Source: Paludibacteraceae bacterium (GTDB taxonomy: Bacteria; Bacteroidota; Bacteroidia; Bacteroidales; Paludibacteraceae). Taken from it: a DNA stretch of 59,615 bases. The stretch spans positions 1 through 59,615 of the forward strand of contig JAKSNX010000003.1 in assembly GCA_024405815.1 (NCBI GenBank), read 5' to 3'. This document shows, one piece after another, positions 1 to 7,915 of this stretch; position 1 is the first letter of the stretch; the number at the start of each line of letters is the position of its first letter. A program made the position numbers and the translations under genes. Under the pieces are notes generated by a model. The model was not told the DNA's origin. It ran no database searches and worked only from the letters and a program-made list of their open reading frames with translations.

Positions 1-70
1 ACGCCTCTGCCGTCAGATTGGAATACCGTTTCTGATGCGTAATATACTCTATGAAATCCTCAATATCCAT
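1..70 (-). CDS. xerC: Tyrosine recombinase XerC/XerD family, N-terminal fragment
   Basis: Only the first 23 codons lie in the window; the gene runs off the left edge. The reading starts at ATG 70-68 and gives MDIEDFIEYITHQKRYSNL, which matches the opening of the SAM-like core-binding domain of XerC/XerD recombinases (a pattern of hydrophobic helix, then KRYS, then the next helix). In the family this domain precedes the catalytic R-H-R-Y domain and the enzyme resolves chromosome dimers; the catalytic part cannot be seen here. In many Bacteroidales xerC lies next to rpsU; here rpsU is 3.9 kb away on the other strand. An octamer palindromic array ends directly upstream of the start codon. Family assignment from such a short piece is likely but not certain. 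Confidence 0.7.
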   Translation of the reverse strand, partial: MDIEDFIEYITHQKRYSNLTAEA

Positions 71-160
71 ATGGTGATGCGGTGATACGGTGATTTGGTT
101 ATGCGGTGATTTGATTATGTGTTTATCGAATCACCGACTCGCCGATTCACCGAATCACCA
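71..160. repeat. Octamer-periodic palindromic array upstream of xerC
   Basis: On the plus strand the first half is a run of 8-base units of the form GGTGATNN (GC, AC, TT, then degenerate GGTTATGC, GGTGATTT), and the second half is the inverted form (AATCACCG, ACTCGCCG, ATTCACCG, AATCACCA). The whole can fold into a long imperfect hairpin. It fills the gap between the gamma carbonic anhydrase stop and the xerC start. A second array with the same plan lies at 33604-33671 before btuB. Confidence 0.85.
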
Positions 161-161
161 T

Positions 162-674
162 TTATTTATACCACGATGCGTACATAGCGTAGTTGTGCGC
201 TATCTTTTGGTTTATCTCTTTGGCTTGCTCTGGTGATACCTCCTTAACCTGCTTGGCTGGTACGCCTGCCCAAATGGTACCGGCAGGAATCTTGGTGTTG
301 CTAAGCACAAGGGCATTGGCAGCCACAATAGCGCCCTCGCCAACTACGGCACCATCAAGCACGGTGGCACCCATACCTATTAAGGCGTAGTCACAGATTT
401 TGGCACCATGAATTGTAACATTGTGACCTACAGATACATAATCGCCAATCTCAACCACAGATTTCTGATAAAGCGTATGCAGTACCGCACCATCTTGAAT
501 ATTTACATGGTTGCCAATGGTAATTGTGTTTACATCGCCACGCAATATGGCTCCAAACCAAATGCTGCAACCATCACCCATGGTGGTGTCGCCTACTATA
601 ACTGCGTTGTCGGCAAGAAAACAATCTTTGCCTATCTTTGGGGTGAATCCCCGTACTGATTTAATTATTGCCAT
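162..674 (-). CDS. Gamma-class carbonic anhydrase-like hexapeptide protein
   Basis: A 170-residue left-handed beta-helix protein with repeated hexapeptide turns (for example AVIVGD, GAILRG, GATVLD). Three histidines fall where gamma carbonic anhydrases hold their metal: H66 in VLHTL, H84 and H89 in VGHNVTIHG. This family (YrdA/PaaY/CaiE-like) forms trimers with the metal between subunits; many members have weak or no measured CO2 hydration, so the substrate is uncertain. No signal peptide, so cytoplasmic. It starts 13 bases after the stop of the thioredoxin-like gene and is probably co-transcribed with it and the aminopeptidase gene. Confidence 0.9.
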   Translation of the reverse strand: MAIIKSVRGFTPKIGKDCFLADNAVIVGDTTMGDGCSIWFGAILRGDVNTITIGNHVNIQDGAVLHTLYQKSVVEIGDYVSVGHNVTIHGAKICDYALIGMGATVLDGAVVGEGAIVAANALVLSNTKIPAGTIWAGVPAKQVKEVSPEQAKEINQKIAHNYAMYASWYK

Positions 675-687
675 AAATAATTGAAAG

Positions 688-2097
688 TTATTTTAACTCA
701 TGAGTTGCAATAAGTTTTAATGTATCTACATCTATCTTTTTTGCAAAAATCTTTTTATCTTTGTCTAATACATATATCATCGGAGTAGAGGAGGTGTCAA
801 ACCAATACCAATAGTACGATGTCCGTTCAGGGTCCCACACATTGGTAAGATTCTGCATATTCTTCTCCTCTATAAATTTAGCCCACTCATCTTTGTCGGT
901 AAGCATATAGACTGCAATAACCTTTATGCGTGGGTCGTCCTTGTATTGCTCATAAAACTCACTGACCAGTGGGGCGGTCTTCTTGCAGTGTCCGCATTGT
1001 GGCTCAAAGAAAAACAGTATTGTGTATTGTGAACCGCAAAGGTCATAAATAGGTTTATCAACTCCGTCAATGGTCTTTACCACCATATTATGGGCAATGT
1101 CACCTACCAGGCAGTGCTCTATTTTACGGACTTCCTTACCTATGTTTGATACAAGTGTGGAGTCTGCCCAAGTGGCTACACCATTCAGATAATAGTTTCT
1201 GCCAAGTTCCACTATCATTCTGTCCATTCCCATAATATTGCTCTTTACGCAATACTGAAGCATATAGTTGCATACGGCACGGAATGTTGCTTCTGTTCCC
1301 TTGCGGCTTCTCTCTATAAGAGCCATAGCAGGCGGAATTATAGAGTCGTAGTGCTGTATTAGATTATGTTCCAAATAGTTGTCAAGCATATCCTTTAGGT
1401 ATGGAGTGTGGAAGCTTCTCTCGTCTGCAAGGTTTATATTGTCAAAATAGTGGTCCCGTTGGAATGCGTATTGAGTAACCCATTTCATAGAGTCAGACAT
1501 GGCATCAAATCCGTCAGGTTTTTTGAACTCAACGTATTGCAACCCCCTGATGAAAATGCCCGTCATTTTTTCTGGATATTTGCTTATGAGTTTATTCTGA
1601 TACTCTGTTACAGATGTACCCAATAGTTTAATCTCCGCCTTCACTTTATCAATTTCAACACTATCAGTTAGTGTCTTTATAAATTCAGATTTGTCGCGAG
1701 TCTGCTTTTGCACCTTTTTCATAAAAGATGCATAGTTGTTAAAGTCGCTTGATTCAAGGCAATTCTCTATAAGAACCTTCTCATAATGGTTGGTTGTATC
1801 TATCTTTATGGTCATAGCCTGATTCTCGCCAATAATAAAGTCCAGAACAGGAGAACGGTTTACGCACAGAGTGTACAGACCCTCAGGGTATTTTTCTTTT
1901 GTCTCAAATTTACCCTTACCTTTACTGTCAAGAGTAATGGAGTCTTTTACATAAATCTGCCCAAAATAGTAGTACGCAAGCAGAATCTTATTGTTTGCAA
2001 GTTGCTTTGAGTTAATAGAGATGGACGGATTTTGTGCCATTGCGGAACAAAATCCTATAAGTAGCAATGCTACCAAATATATACATTTAGATTTCAT
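688..2097 (-). CDS. Exported thioredoxin-like protein with DUF4369/DUF5106-type N-terminal region
   Basis: A 469-residue exported protein. Residues 1-21 form a signal peptide ending in an AMA-Q cleavage site. Residues about 25-110 resemble the small beta domain (DUF4369-like) common before thioredoxin domains in Bacteroidota; the middle is helical. A TlpA-like thioredoxin domain follows with the redox motif C368-G-H-C371 after FFFEPQ. Likely periplasmic thiol-disulfide exchange, partner unknown. Its ATG overlaps the end of the aminopeptidase P gene by 11 bases, so the two are translationally linked. The DUF names are from memory of the family pattern; the thioredoxin call rests directly on the CGHC motif and context. 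Confidence 0.85.
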   Translation of the reverse strand: MKSKCIYLVALLLIGFCSAMAQNPSISINSKQLANNKILLAYYYFGQIYVKDSITLDSKGKGKFETKEKYPEGLYTLCVNRSPVLDFIIGENQAMTIKIDTTNHYEKVLIENCLESSDFNNYASFMKKVQKQTRDKSEFIKTLTDSVEIDKVKAEIKLLGTSVTEYQNKLISKYPEKMTGIFIRGLQYVEFKKPDGFDAMSDSMKWVTQYAFQRDHYFDNINLADERSFHTPYLKDMLDNYLEHNLIQHYDSIIPPAMALIERSRKGTEATFRAVCNYMLQYCVKSNIMGMDRMIVELGRNYYLNGVATWADSTLVSNIGKEVRKIEHCLVGDIAHNMVVKTIDGVDKPIYDLCGSQYTILFFFEPQCGHCKKTAPLVSEFYEQYKDDPRIKVIAVYMLTDKDEWAKFIEEKNMQNLTNVWDPERTSYYWYWFDTSSTPMIYVLDKDKKIFAKKIDVDTLKLIATHELK

Positions 2098-3838
2098 ACG
2101 CTATTGTTTTTAGAAACTCTCTCTCATCGTTGGTAAGATAGGGAGAAAGGGTGTCGTACATATTCTTATTATATGTGTTAATAAAATTCTTTTCATCTTG
2201 AGTGAGCATGGTGATATCTATTGCGTCCATTGCATAAGGTGCTATAGTCAGATGCTCAAAGGTGAGAAATTCACCAAAATCGGTTTTTTTATAAGGAGTT
2301 ACCAAAACGGTGTTCTCTATCCGTATTCCATATTTCCCCTCTCTATAGATGCCTGGCTCATCAGTCATTGTAAGCCAAGGCTCATACCCGATATTGTTCT
2401 CCGATGGGCGTAGCCACGCATAACCCTCATGTACGTTAAGCAGATGACCCACTCCATGCCCTGTGCCGTGCCCGTAATTCATTCCACTCTGCCAAAGATA
2501 CTGTCTTGCCAATATATCAAGTTGAGAACCTTTGGTCCCTTTAGGGAATATCGCTGTTCCTAATGCTATATGTCCTTTTAGCACCAATGTGTAATCACGT
2601 CTCTCATCATCAGTCAGTTCTCCGCACACTAATGTTCTGGTGGTGTCTGTAGTTCCGTTAAGGTAGTGCGTACCTGTATCTATTACCAGAAATCCTTTAT
2701 GCTCTATTTTTGAATCGGTCTCACAGGTTGCGGCGTAATGCCCTATGGCTCCGTGTTCCGCATACCCTGCAATAGTGCCAAAACTCTCATCTACAAACCC
2801 TTCCTGAGCACTTTTTAGCTCTCTCAGTTTATTCATCACAGCCATTTCTGTAATGGTTACATCGGAGCTTATACATTCATTAAACCATTTATAGAACTTA
2901 ACCCATACAATGCCGTCCTTTATCATGGAAGAGTGATACCCCTCAATCTCCACCTTGTTCTTTACAGCTCTTAGACGGGATATATATAGGGGTTGGTTTA
3001 CTTTACCTTTGCAATTCTTGACTCTTTTGTATAATCCGTAGTTAATGCTCTCTTTATCAAACAGTACCGTTTTTTCAGAGTTTTTCTCTATATATGCCCC
3101 GATGTCGCCATAATCTGCTACCTCTATGTTGTTAGCATGAAAATAAGCTTGAACAGAAGCGTCTATCTTGTTTGAATCCACAAAAAGTATACATTGGGTA
3201 GGGGTTACAGCTACATAACTCCTTACTACAGGGTTGTATGCCACATCGCCACCCCTGATGTTAAGCAGCCAGGCAATGTCATCTAAATTGCATGCCAATG
3301 CAATGTCAGCACTGCTACGTTCCATTATCTGCCTAACCCTTTGTAGCTTAGACTTAACACTCTCTCCAGAAAATTTTTCATCGTGAATGAATATTTTGCT
3401 TGCACATAGTGCAGGGCGGTCATTCCAAACACACTCAAACCCACACTCATCCACCATAGACACTTTTTTTGTAAGATTCTCCCACTCTTTGGCGGAGAAC
3501 AGGAATGCGTTGGCAGCCACTTTGCAACATTTTGCTTGTTCTGCAATCCATTCAGAGTAGGTGGGTACATCGGGTAATCCACATTTAAAAAGTTCTATTC
3601 CGGAACCTTTAAGTTGGATTGATGCCTGAATATGGTATCTTGAGTCAGTAAATAGAGCAGCTTTATTACGTGTGACAACCAGGGTGCCGGCAGAACCGGT
3701 AAAGCCACTTATAAATCCACGTAACTTATAATAGTCTTCTATGTATTCACTATGGTGTGGGTCAGCCTGTGGCACAATGCACGCGGTGTAATCATTGCTT
3801 TTCAGCCAATCCTGAATATTTAATACAGATTCCTTCAT
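2087..3838 (-). CDS. Aminopeptidase P family protein (Xaa-Pro aminopeptidase)
   Basis: A 583-residue cytoplasmic metallopeptidase of family M24 that removes an N-terminal residue before proline. Two creatinase-like N-terminal domains (about 1-290) precede the pita-bread catalytic domain. All five metal ligands can be seen: D387 in VIDTGTHYL, D398 in TTDTTRT, H461 in GHGTGHGVGH, E494 in TDEPGIY and E508 in IRIENTVLV. Length fits the long (about 590-600 residue) bacterial and eukaryotic type rather than the 440-residue E. coli PepP. The promoter at 3849-3879 places the mRNA start only a few bases before the ATG. It is the first gene of a leftward operon with the thioredoxin-like, carbonic anhydrase-like and perhaps xerC genes. 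Confidence 0.95.
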   Translation of the reverse strand: MKESVLNIQDWLKSNDYTACIVPQADPHHSEYIEDYYKLRGFISGFTGSAGTLVVTRNKAALFTDSRYHIQASIQLKGSGIELFKCGLPDVPTYSEWIAEQAKCCKVAANAFLFSAKEWENLTKKVSMVDECGFECVWNDRPALCASKIFIHDEKFSGESVKSKLQRVRQIMERSSADIALACNLDDIAWLLNIRGGDVAYNPVVRSYVAVTPTQCILFVDSNKIDASVQAYFHANNIEVADYGDIGAYIEKNSEKTVLFDKESINYGLYKRVKNCKGKVNQPLYISRLRAVKNKVEIEGYHSSMIKDGIVWVKFYKWFNECISSDVTITEMAVMNKLRELKSAQEGFVDESFGTIAGYAEHGAIGHYAATCETDSKIEHKGFLVIDTGTHYLNGTTDTTRTLVCGELTDDERRDYTLVLKGHIALGTAIFPKGTKGSQLDILARQYLWQSGMNYGHGTGHGVGHLLNVHEGYAWLRPSENNIGYEPWLTMTDEPGIYREGKYGIRIENTVLVTPYKKTDFGEFLTFEHLTIAPYAMDAIDITMLTQDEKNFINTYNKNMYDTLSPYLTNDEREFLKTIAYEI

Positions 3839-3848
3839 ATTAAGTTAC

Positions 3849-3879
3849 AAAGTTAGTGATTTGTAACCCCATTTCAAAA
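3849..3879 (-). promoter_or_regulatory. Promoter of aminopeptidase P operon
   Basis: On the minus strand TTTG (3879-3876), 19 bases, TAACTTTG (3856-3849). This matches the Bacteroidota -33/-7 consensus. Only 10 bases separate the -7 box from the ATG at 3838, so the transcript should have almost no leader. Confidence 0.75.
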
Positions 3880-3895
3880 AAAATATTAAAAAATT

Positions 3896-3925
3896 TTGCA
3901 GGTATAAAGAGTTTGATTAACTTTG
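3896..3925 (+). promoter_or_regulatory. Promoter of rpsU
   Basis: TTTG (3896-3899), 18 bases, TAACTTTG (3918-3925), divergent from and not overlapping the aminopeptidase promoter. It predicts a leader of about 40 bases before rpsU. Confidence 0.7.
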
Positions 3926-3933
3926 TGCCCTCA

Positions 3934-3964
3934 ATTGGAGAGTATTCCAGATGAAAGGAGGTGA
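3934..3964 (+). promoter_or_regulatory. rpsU leader: small hairpin and near-perfect Shine-Dalgarno
   Basis: AAAGGAGGTGATT starts at 3954 and pairs with almost the whole anti-SD end of 16S rRNA; the ATG is at 3971, a normal spacing. Just upstream TGGA/TCCA can form a short stem with a six-base loop (about 3936-3950). Such an SD is exceptional here: the other genes in the window have none. In Bacteroidota the anti-SD is held back by ribosomal proteins including bS21, the product of this gene, so this leader is a plausible self-control element. Confidence 0.85.
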
Positions 3965-3970
3965 TTTTAA

Positions 3971-4162
3971 ATGATTATAGTACCTATTAAGGAAGGCGAG
4001 AACATAGAGAAAGCCCTAAAGAAGTTCAAACGTAAATTTGAGAAGACAGGCGTAGTAAAGGAACTTCGTAAACGTCAGGCATACAACAAACCTTCAGAGG
4101 TTAAGAGAGAGCGTCTTATTCACGCAATCTACGTACAACAGCTTCAACAAGGTGAGGAATAA
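3971..4162 (+). CDS. rpsU: 30S ribosomal protein S21 (bS21)
   Basis: A 63-residue basic protein with the bS21 pattern: MIIVPIKEGENIEKALKKFK at the start, then a KRKFEKTGVVKELRKRQAY segment and a charged tail. It binds the 30S platform next to the 3' end of 16S rRNA. Length is normal for Bacteroidota. It is a single-gene transcript, from the promoter at 3896-3925 to the terminator at 4164-4198. In contrast to common Bacteroidales gene order it is not followed by xerC. Confidence 0.97.
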   Translation: MIIVPIKEGENIEKALKKFKRKFEKTGVVKELRKRQAYNKPSEVKRERLIHAIYVQQLQQGEE

Positions 4163-4163
4163 T

Positions 4164-4198
4164 AAAAAGGCGGAGATTTTAAAATCTTCGCCTTTTTT
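4164..4198. terminator. Bidirectional terminator between rpsU and porZ-like gene
   Basis: AAGGCGGAGATTTT / AAAATCTTCGCCTT forms a stem with one mismatch-type wobble, with an A-run before and a T-run after. It can end rpsU transcripts on the plus strand and transcripts of the convergent porZ-like gene on the minus strand. Confidence 0.85.
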
Positions 4199-4214
4199 AT
4201 GCTCTATCACATAA

Positions 4215-6563
4215 TCAGCGTATTATAAGCACTTTAGCCACTGCACTACGGCTGTCGTCCTCATCGGAGTTAAACAAGTGGTAGAAATATACACCGCCAC
4301 TTACATTCTGACCGCTGAAATTCTTGCCGTTCCAAGCAAATGAGCCTCCGTTTGATATGCCTTCAAACACCAAATGACCGCTTGCATCCACTATTTTAAC
4401 TGTTGAGTTATCCTCAAGTCCCACGATGGTTATCATTCCTGTATAGTCCGGAGTAACTGGATTAGGATAAACATAGATGTCACTTTTCTTCATATCCTTT
4501 ACAGGTTTTGTGGCATTCCCACCATAACAAACAAGCCCCTCAGTAGTGCCAATAAGAACCTCTCCTGTATTGGAGTCTATGGCTATTGCTGTAACCTCAT
4601 TAGAGGGTAACGGACTATTGTCTGTAGTAAAGTGGTGTATGGTTGTAAGTCCGTCCGCAGAGAGCAGAAACACACCGCTATTATCAGTACCCAGCCATTT
4701 CCTGTTTGCACCGTCTATGGCAATTGTTTTTACCCCAATGCCGTCTAATAAGTAATCTGCCAAACCAGTGCCGTCATTACGTGGCACTTTAACTCTGGTA
4801 CAACGGTAATCGGAGTCAAAAACCTTTGAGCAGTTGGTAAAGGTTATAGGACCTGACGATGTGCCTACCCACATATTCCCTTCTTTATCTTCAGCTATGT
4901 CATATATATATGATGGTGTTACACTTCTACCATCTTTGTCTGTAAAAGTGGAAAAGGATTTGGACTTGTTATCTTTTTTTATGTAGACACACCCAGGAGA
5001 TCTGGTAGAGACTATCCAACTTTGTCCGTTTGAGTGAAAAAGCAATTTGTTCAAATGTTCATAACTTTCAACAGGAGAATATCCTGTAGCCTCATGCCAA
5101 ATCCCGTCAGTAGTCATATATGCCACAGCATTTACACTGCCAATAGGTGCTTCTAATGTGTTAACCAAATATAGATTGCCATCTTTGTTATAGGTCAACC
5201 CATCTACACGGACGTAGTGAGGTCCATAACCACCAACATCTTTAAGCACTCCATTTGAAGATTCCTTATTATGAAGTTTTATGGCTTTCCCGTCAAGAAA
5301 CTCATAAACACCCTCTCCCCATGTAGTGGCAAAAATATGATTTTTGTTTTTGGGGTCAACTGCAACAGAGACCACATCGTAAAAGTAACCATCAGGGGAT
5401 ATTGCCGCGGCACCTGAATTTGCCGCTGTATAAGATGTCCATCTACCGTTTTCCAGCAACATTACAGCTCCTTTCCATAACACACCGTCGTATGATAAAC
5501 CTCTGTTAAGCCATGAGAATCCGGGAGCCACCACAAATTTCTCTCCGTCAAAAATTATTTTTTGGGCTCTGCCTGTGAATGGTCCGTCAGGAATATATGA
5601 TATACTGAACTCGTTGATTTTGAATTGCATAGTTCCAAATTCTCCACTTGCAGTCCAATAAGTTCCGTTTATGTAGATTAGGTCAAGATTATAAAATTCG
5701 GGTTTGTGTTCAAGTTGCCAGGAACTGTCATATCTAAAAAATTCAACAAAGGCACTGATAAGCAGATTCCCATTATGAGTACGAACTTTAACAGGATTAG
5801 ATGCAGTGTTTTCAAATAGAGTTTCCCAATTTTTGGATTCGTTGTAGTTGTATCTATATACATTACCTTGGTTTTCGGCCAATATAAAACAGCCATTAAA
5901 CACGGTAAGATGTGAAAAAGACTTGCCTGTATATGGAACGGTCAGTTTATCATCAACCCAATTCTTGTAATCAAGCAGGTTTGTCTTTTCTATAAGAGCC
6001 GCCTTTATTTTATTTTCTAATAATGCATAAATGTATCCGTCATATATTTGAATGTCATATATAGGAACCATTTGTGCGTTATCGCCAATTATGTACGTAT
6101 CCTTAATCTCATACTTACTTAGATTAAGTACTACAATGCCTAAACCAGTGGCAAGGTATGCGTTCTTATTATAGAAGAATATCTTGTGGATTGTTTTATC
6201 AGAAGATAGTTCTTTCCTGTATAAATCGGGGATATTATGTATATTGCCATCAGAATCAATGACATCTATATTGGAATTAGAGTATGCAATAACCAATTTC
6301 CCGATGCTCTTATCGTAGGCGATGCATTGGACATTGGGGCTACAGAATCCATCAAGTTTTGAGTAGGTGTCTATATATTCACCATCTTTAGCTATAGAGT
6401 ACAGATGATTGTTGGCAATGGCAAATATCTTATTTTCAGTCTCTTCCAGTGACGTGGTGTTTCTGTAAGAGGCATGATTGGTCCACTCTCCAACAGGTGT
6501 TGAAGCGTATAAAGGGATTAGACCTAACAATAATATGTTCAGCAGTAATATCCTATTTTTCAT
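4215..6563 (-). CDS. porZ: PorZ-like type IX secretion protein (beta-propellers plus C-terminal sorting domain)
   Basis: A 782-residue exported protein with signal peptide 1-20. Most of the chain is a beta-propeller architecture with two-component-regulator-propeller repeats such as GNMWVGTSSG and RKWLGTDNSG. The last about 85 residues form a type IX C-terminal domain: VYPNPVTPDYTG, then VKIVDASG, then GVYFYHLF and a basic end. Length, N-terminal pattern (PVGEWTNHASY) and the retained sorting domain fit PorZ of Porphyromonas gingivalis (about 776 residues), a cell-surface part of the attachment complex that hands A-LPS to the sortase. It overlaps rdgB by 11 bases. SprA, the type IX outer-membrane channel, is encoded at 48155. 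A different propeller lipoprotein is less likely because there is no lipobox. Confidence 0.8.
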   Translation of the reverse strand: MKNRILLLNILLLGLIPLYASTPVGEWTNHASYRNTTSLEETENKIFAIANNHLYSIAKDGEYIDTYSKLDGFCSPNVQCIAYDKSIGKLVIAYSNSNIDVIDSDGNIHNIPDLYRKELSSDKTIHKIFFYNKNAYLATGLGIVVLNLSKYEIKDTYIIGDNAQMVPIYDIQIYDGYIYALLENKIKAALIEKTNLLDYKNWVDDKLTVPYTGKSFSHLTVFNGCFILAENQGNVYRYNYNESKNWETLFENTASNPVKVRTHNGNLLISAFVEFFRYDSSWQLEHKPEFYNLDLIYINGTYWTASGEFGTMQFKINEFSISYIPDGPFTGRAQKIIFDGEKFVVAPGFSWLNRGLSYDGVLWKGAVMLLENGRWTSYTAANSGAAAISPDGYFYDVVSVAVDPKNKNHIFATTWGEGVYEFLDGKAIKLHNKESSNGVLKDVGGYGPHYVRVDGLTYNKDGNLYLVNTLEAPIGSVNAVAYMTTDGIWHEATGYSPVESYEHLNKLLFHSNGQSWIVSTRSPGCVYIKKDNKSKSFSTFTDKDGRSVTPSYIYDIAEDKEGNMWVGTSSGPITFTNCSKVFDSDYRCTRVKVPRNDGTGLADYLLDGIGVKTIAIDGANRKWLGTDNSGVFLLSADGLTTIHHFTTDNSPLPSNEVTAIAIDSNTGEVLIGTTEGLVCYGGNATKPVKDMKKSDIYVYPNPVTPDYTGMITIVGLEDNSTVKIVDASGHLVFEGISNGGSFAWNGKNFSGQNVSGGVYFYHLFNSDEDDSRSAVAKVLIIR

Positions 6564-7137
6564 CTTTTAAGAATGAAATGAATTTTTGCATAGCCAAAGC
6601 CCGATGGCTTATTTTGTTTTTCTCAGATAACGGTAGTTGGGCAAATGTCTTGTCATAACCTTTAGGAATGAAAACAGGGTCATAACCAAAACCTTGATTG
6701 CCACACCTCTGCTGTATAATGGAACCCTCTGCAATTCCCTCAAAATAGTGTATGGAACCGTTATTGTCTATATAGGCTATTACGGTACGGAAACGGGCGG
6801 TACGGTCTTGTACGTTTTCCAAGTTCTTAAGAAGCAGGTTTATATTGTCTTCAGATGAACAACTTTCACCTGCGTATCTTGCTGTATAGACACCAGGAGC
6901 CCCGTTAAGGGCATTAACCTCAAGCCCTGTATCATCTGCAAAACAAGATTTGCCTGTCTTGTTATACACATATTTTGCCTTTTGCAAGGCATTGCCCTCA
7001 AGGGTGTCGGCAGTTTCAGGAATGTCTTCTGTTATGCCAACATCTTTAAGGCAGTAAAGTGCAAAACTTTTACCTAAAAAGTCCTGCACTTCTTCTGCTT
7101 TATGCTTGTTTCCGGTTGCAAAAACCAGTGTACGCAT
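6553..7137 (-). CDS. rdgB: Non-canonical purine NTP pyrophosphatase (RdgB/HAM1)
   Basis: A 194-residue cytoplasmic enzyme that hydrolyses dITP, ITP and XTP to monophosphates, keeping deaminated purines out of nucleic acids. The family signatures are present: VFATGNKHKAEEV at the N terminus, FADDTGLEVNAL with its acidic metal ligands, GVYTARYAG, and GFGYDPVFIP near residue 150. It sits between tpiA (11-base gap) and the porZ-like gene (11-base overlap) in one leftward operon. Confidence 0.96.
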   Translation of the reverse strand: MRTLVFATGNKHKAEEVQDFLGKSFALYCLKDVGITEDIPETADTLEGNALQKAKYVYNKTGKSCFADDTGLEVNALNGAPGVYTARYAGESCSSEDNINLLLKNLENVQDRTARFRTVIAYIDNNGSIHYFEGIAEGSIIQQRCGNQGFGYDPVFIPKGYDKTFAQLPLSEKNKISHRALAMQKFISFLKDEK

Positions 7138-7148
7138 AATTTTCTATA

Positions 7149-7904
7149 TTAAAATGCGTCAATAATTCCTTTGAAATCAGGAGCTTTAAGTGAAGCACCA
7201 CCTATAAGTCCGCCGTCAATGTCAGGTTTTGCAAAAAGCTCAGGAGCGTTAGAAGCCTTGCAGCTGCCACCATAAAGGATTGAGGTGTCTTCTGCAACTT
7301 GCTTGCCATATTTATCAGCTATAAGGCTGCGGATATATGCGTGAATCTCCTCTGCTTGGTCTGATGTGGCGGTTTTGCCTGTACCTATTGCCCAAATTGG
7401 CTCGTAAGCGATTATTATGTTTGCAAACTCAGCCTCTGACAAGTGGAATACGCTACCTTCAAGTTCTGCTTTTACAACAGCATTCTGCTTGTTAGCCTCA
7501 CGCTCTTCAAGGCTCTCTCCTATACAGAATATAACCTTTAGTCCGTTTGCAAGTGCCAAATCAACTTTTGCCTTTAGAATCTCAGGGGTCTCACCATAAT
7601 AGCCACGGCGTTCAGAGTGACCAAGTATGCAATACTCTGCACCTGTAGATTTAACCATAGCGGCAGAGACCTCACCTGTATATGCTCCAGACTCCTTGTC
7701 TGCACAGTTCTCTGCTGATAATTTGATTACACTTCCTTTAATCACCTCTGCAACAGATGCTAAATGAATGAAAGGTGTGCCTATAATTACTTCACAATTA
7801 GGCTTTTGTCCTTTTAATACCTCTTTTAACTCAGTAGCCAGTGCTACACCTTCCTGCAGGGTCTTGTTCATTTTCCAGTTGCCTGCTACAATGTTTTTTC
7901 TCAT
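7149..7904 (-). CDS. tpiA: Triose-phosphate isomerase
   Basis: A 251-residue TIM barrel that interconverts dihydroxyacetone phosphate and glyceraldehyde 3-phosphate. The substrate lysine is in GNWKMNK, the electrophilic histidine in ILGHSERR, the catalytic glutamate in [11 protein letters not shown], and the phosphate loop in [10 protein letters not shown] and GGLIGGASL. The adjacent DoxX/BT_3928 and DUF1599 genes with tpiA are a familiar Bacteroidales set. Spacing of 11 bases on each side indicates an operon. Confidence 0.98.
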   Translation of the reverse strand: MRKNIVAGNWKMNKTLQEGVALATELKEVLKGQKPNCEVIIGTPFIHLASVAEVIKGSVIKLSAENCADKESGAYTGEVSAAMVKSTGAEYCILGHSERRGYYGETPEILKAKVDLALANGLKVIFCIGESLEEREANKQNAVVKAELEGSVFHLSEAEFANIIIAYEPIWAIGTGKTATSDQAEEIHAYIRSLIADKYGKQVAEDTSILYGGSCKASNAPELFAKPDIDGGLIGGASLKAPDFKGIIDAF

Positions 7905-7915
7905 TTTATAAAAAT

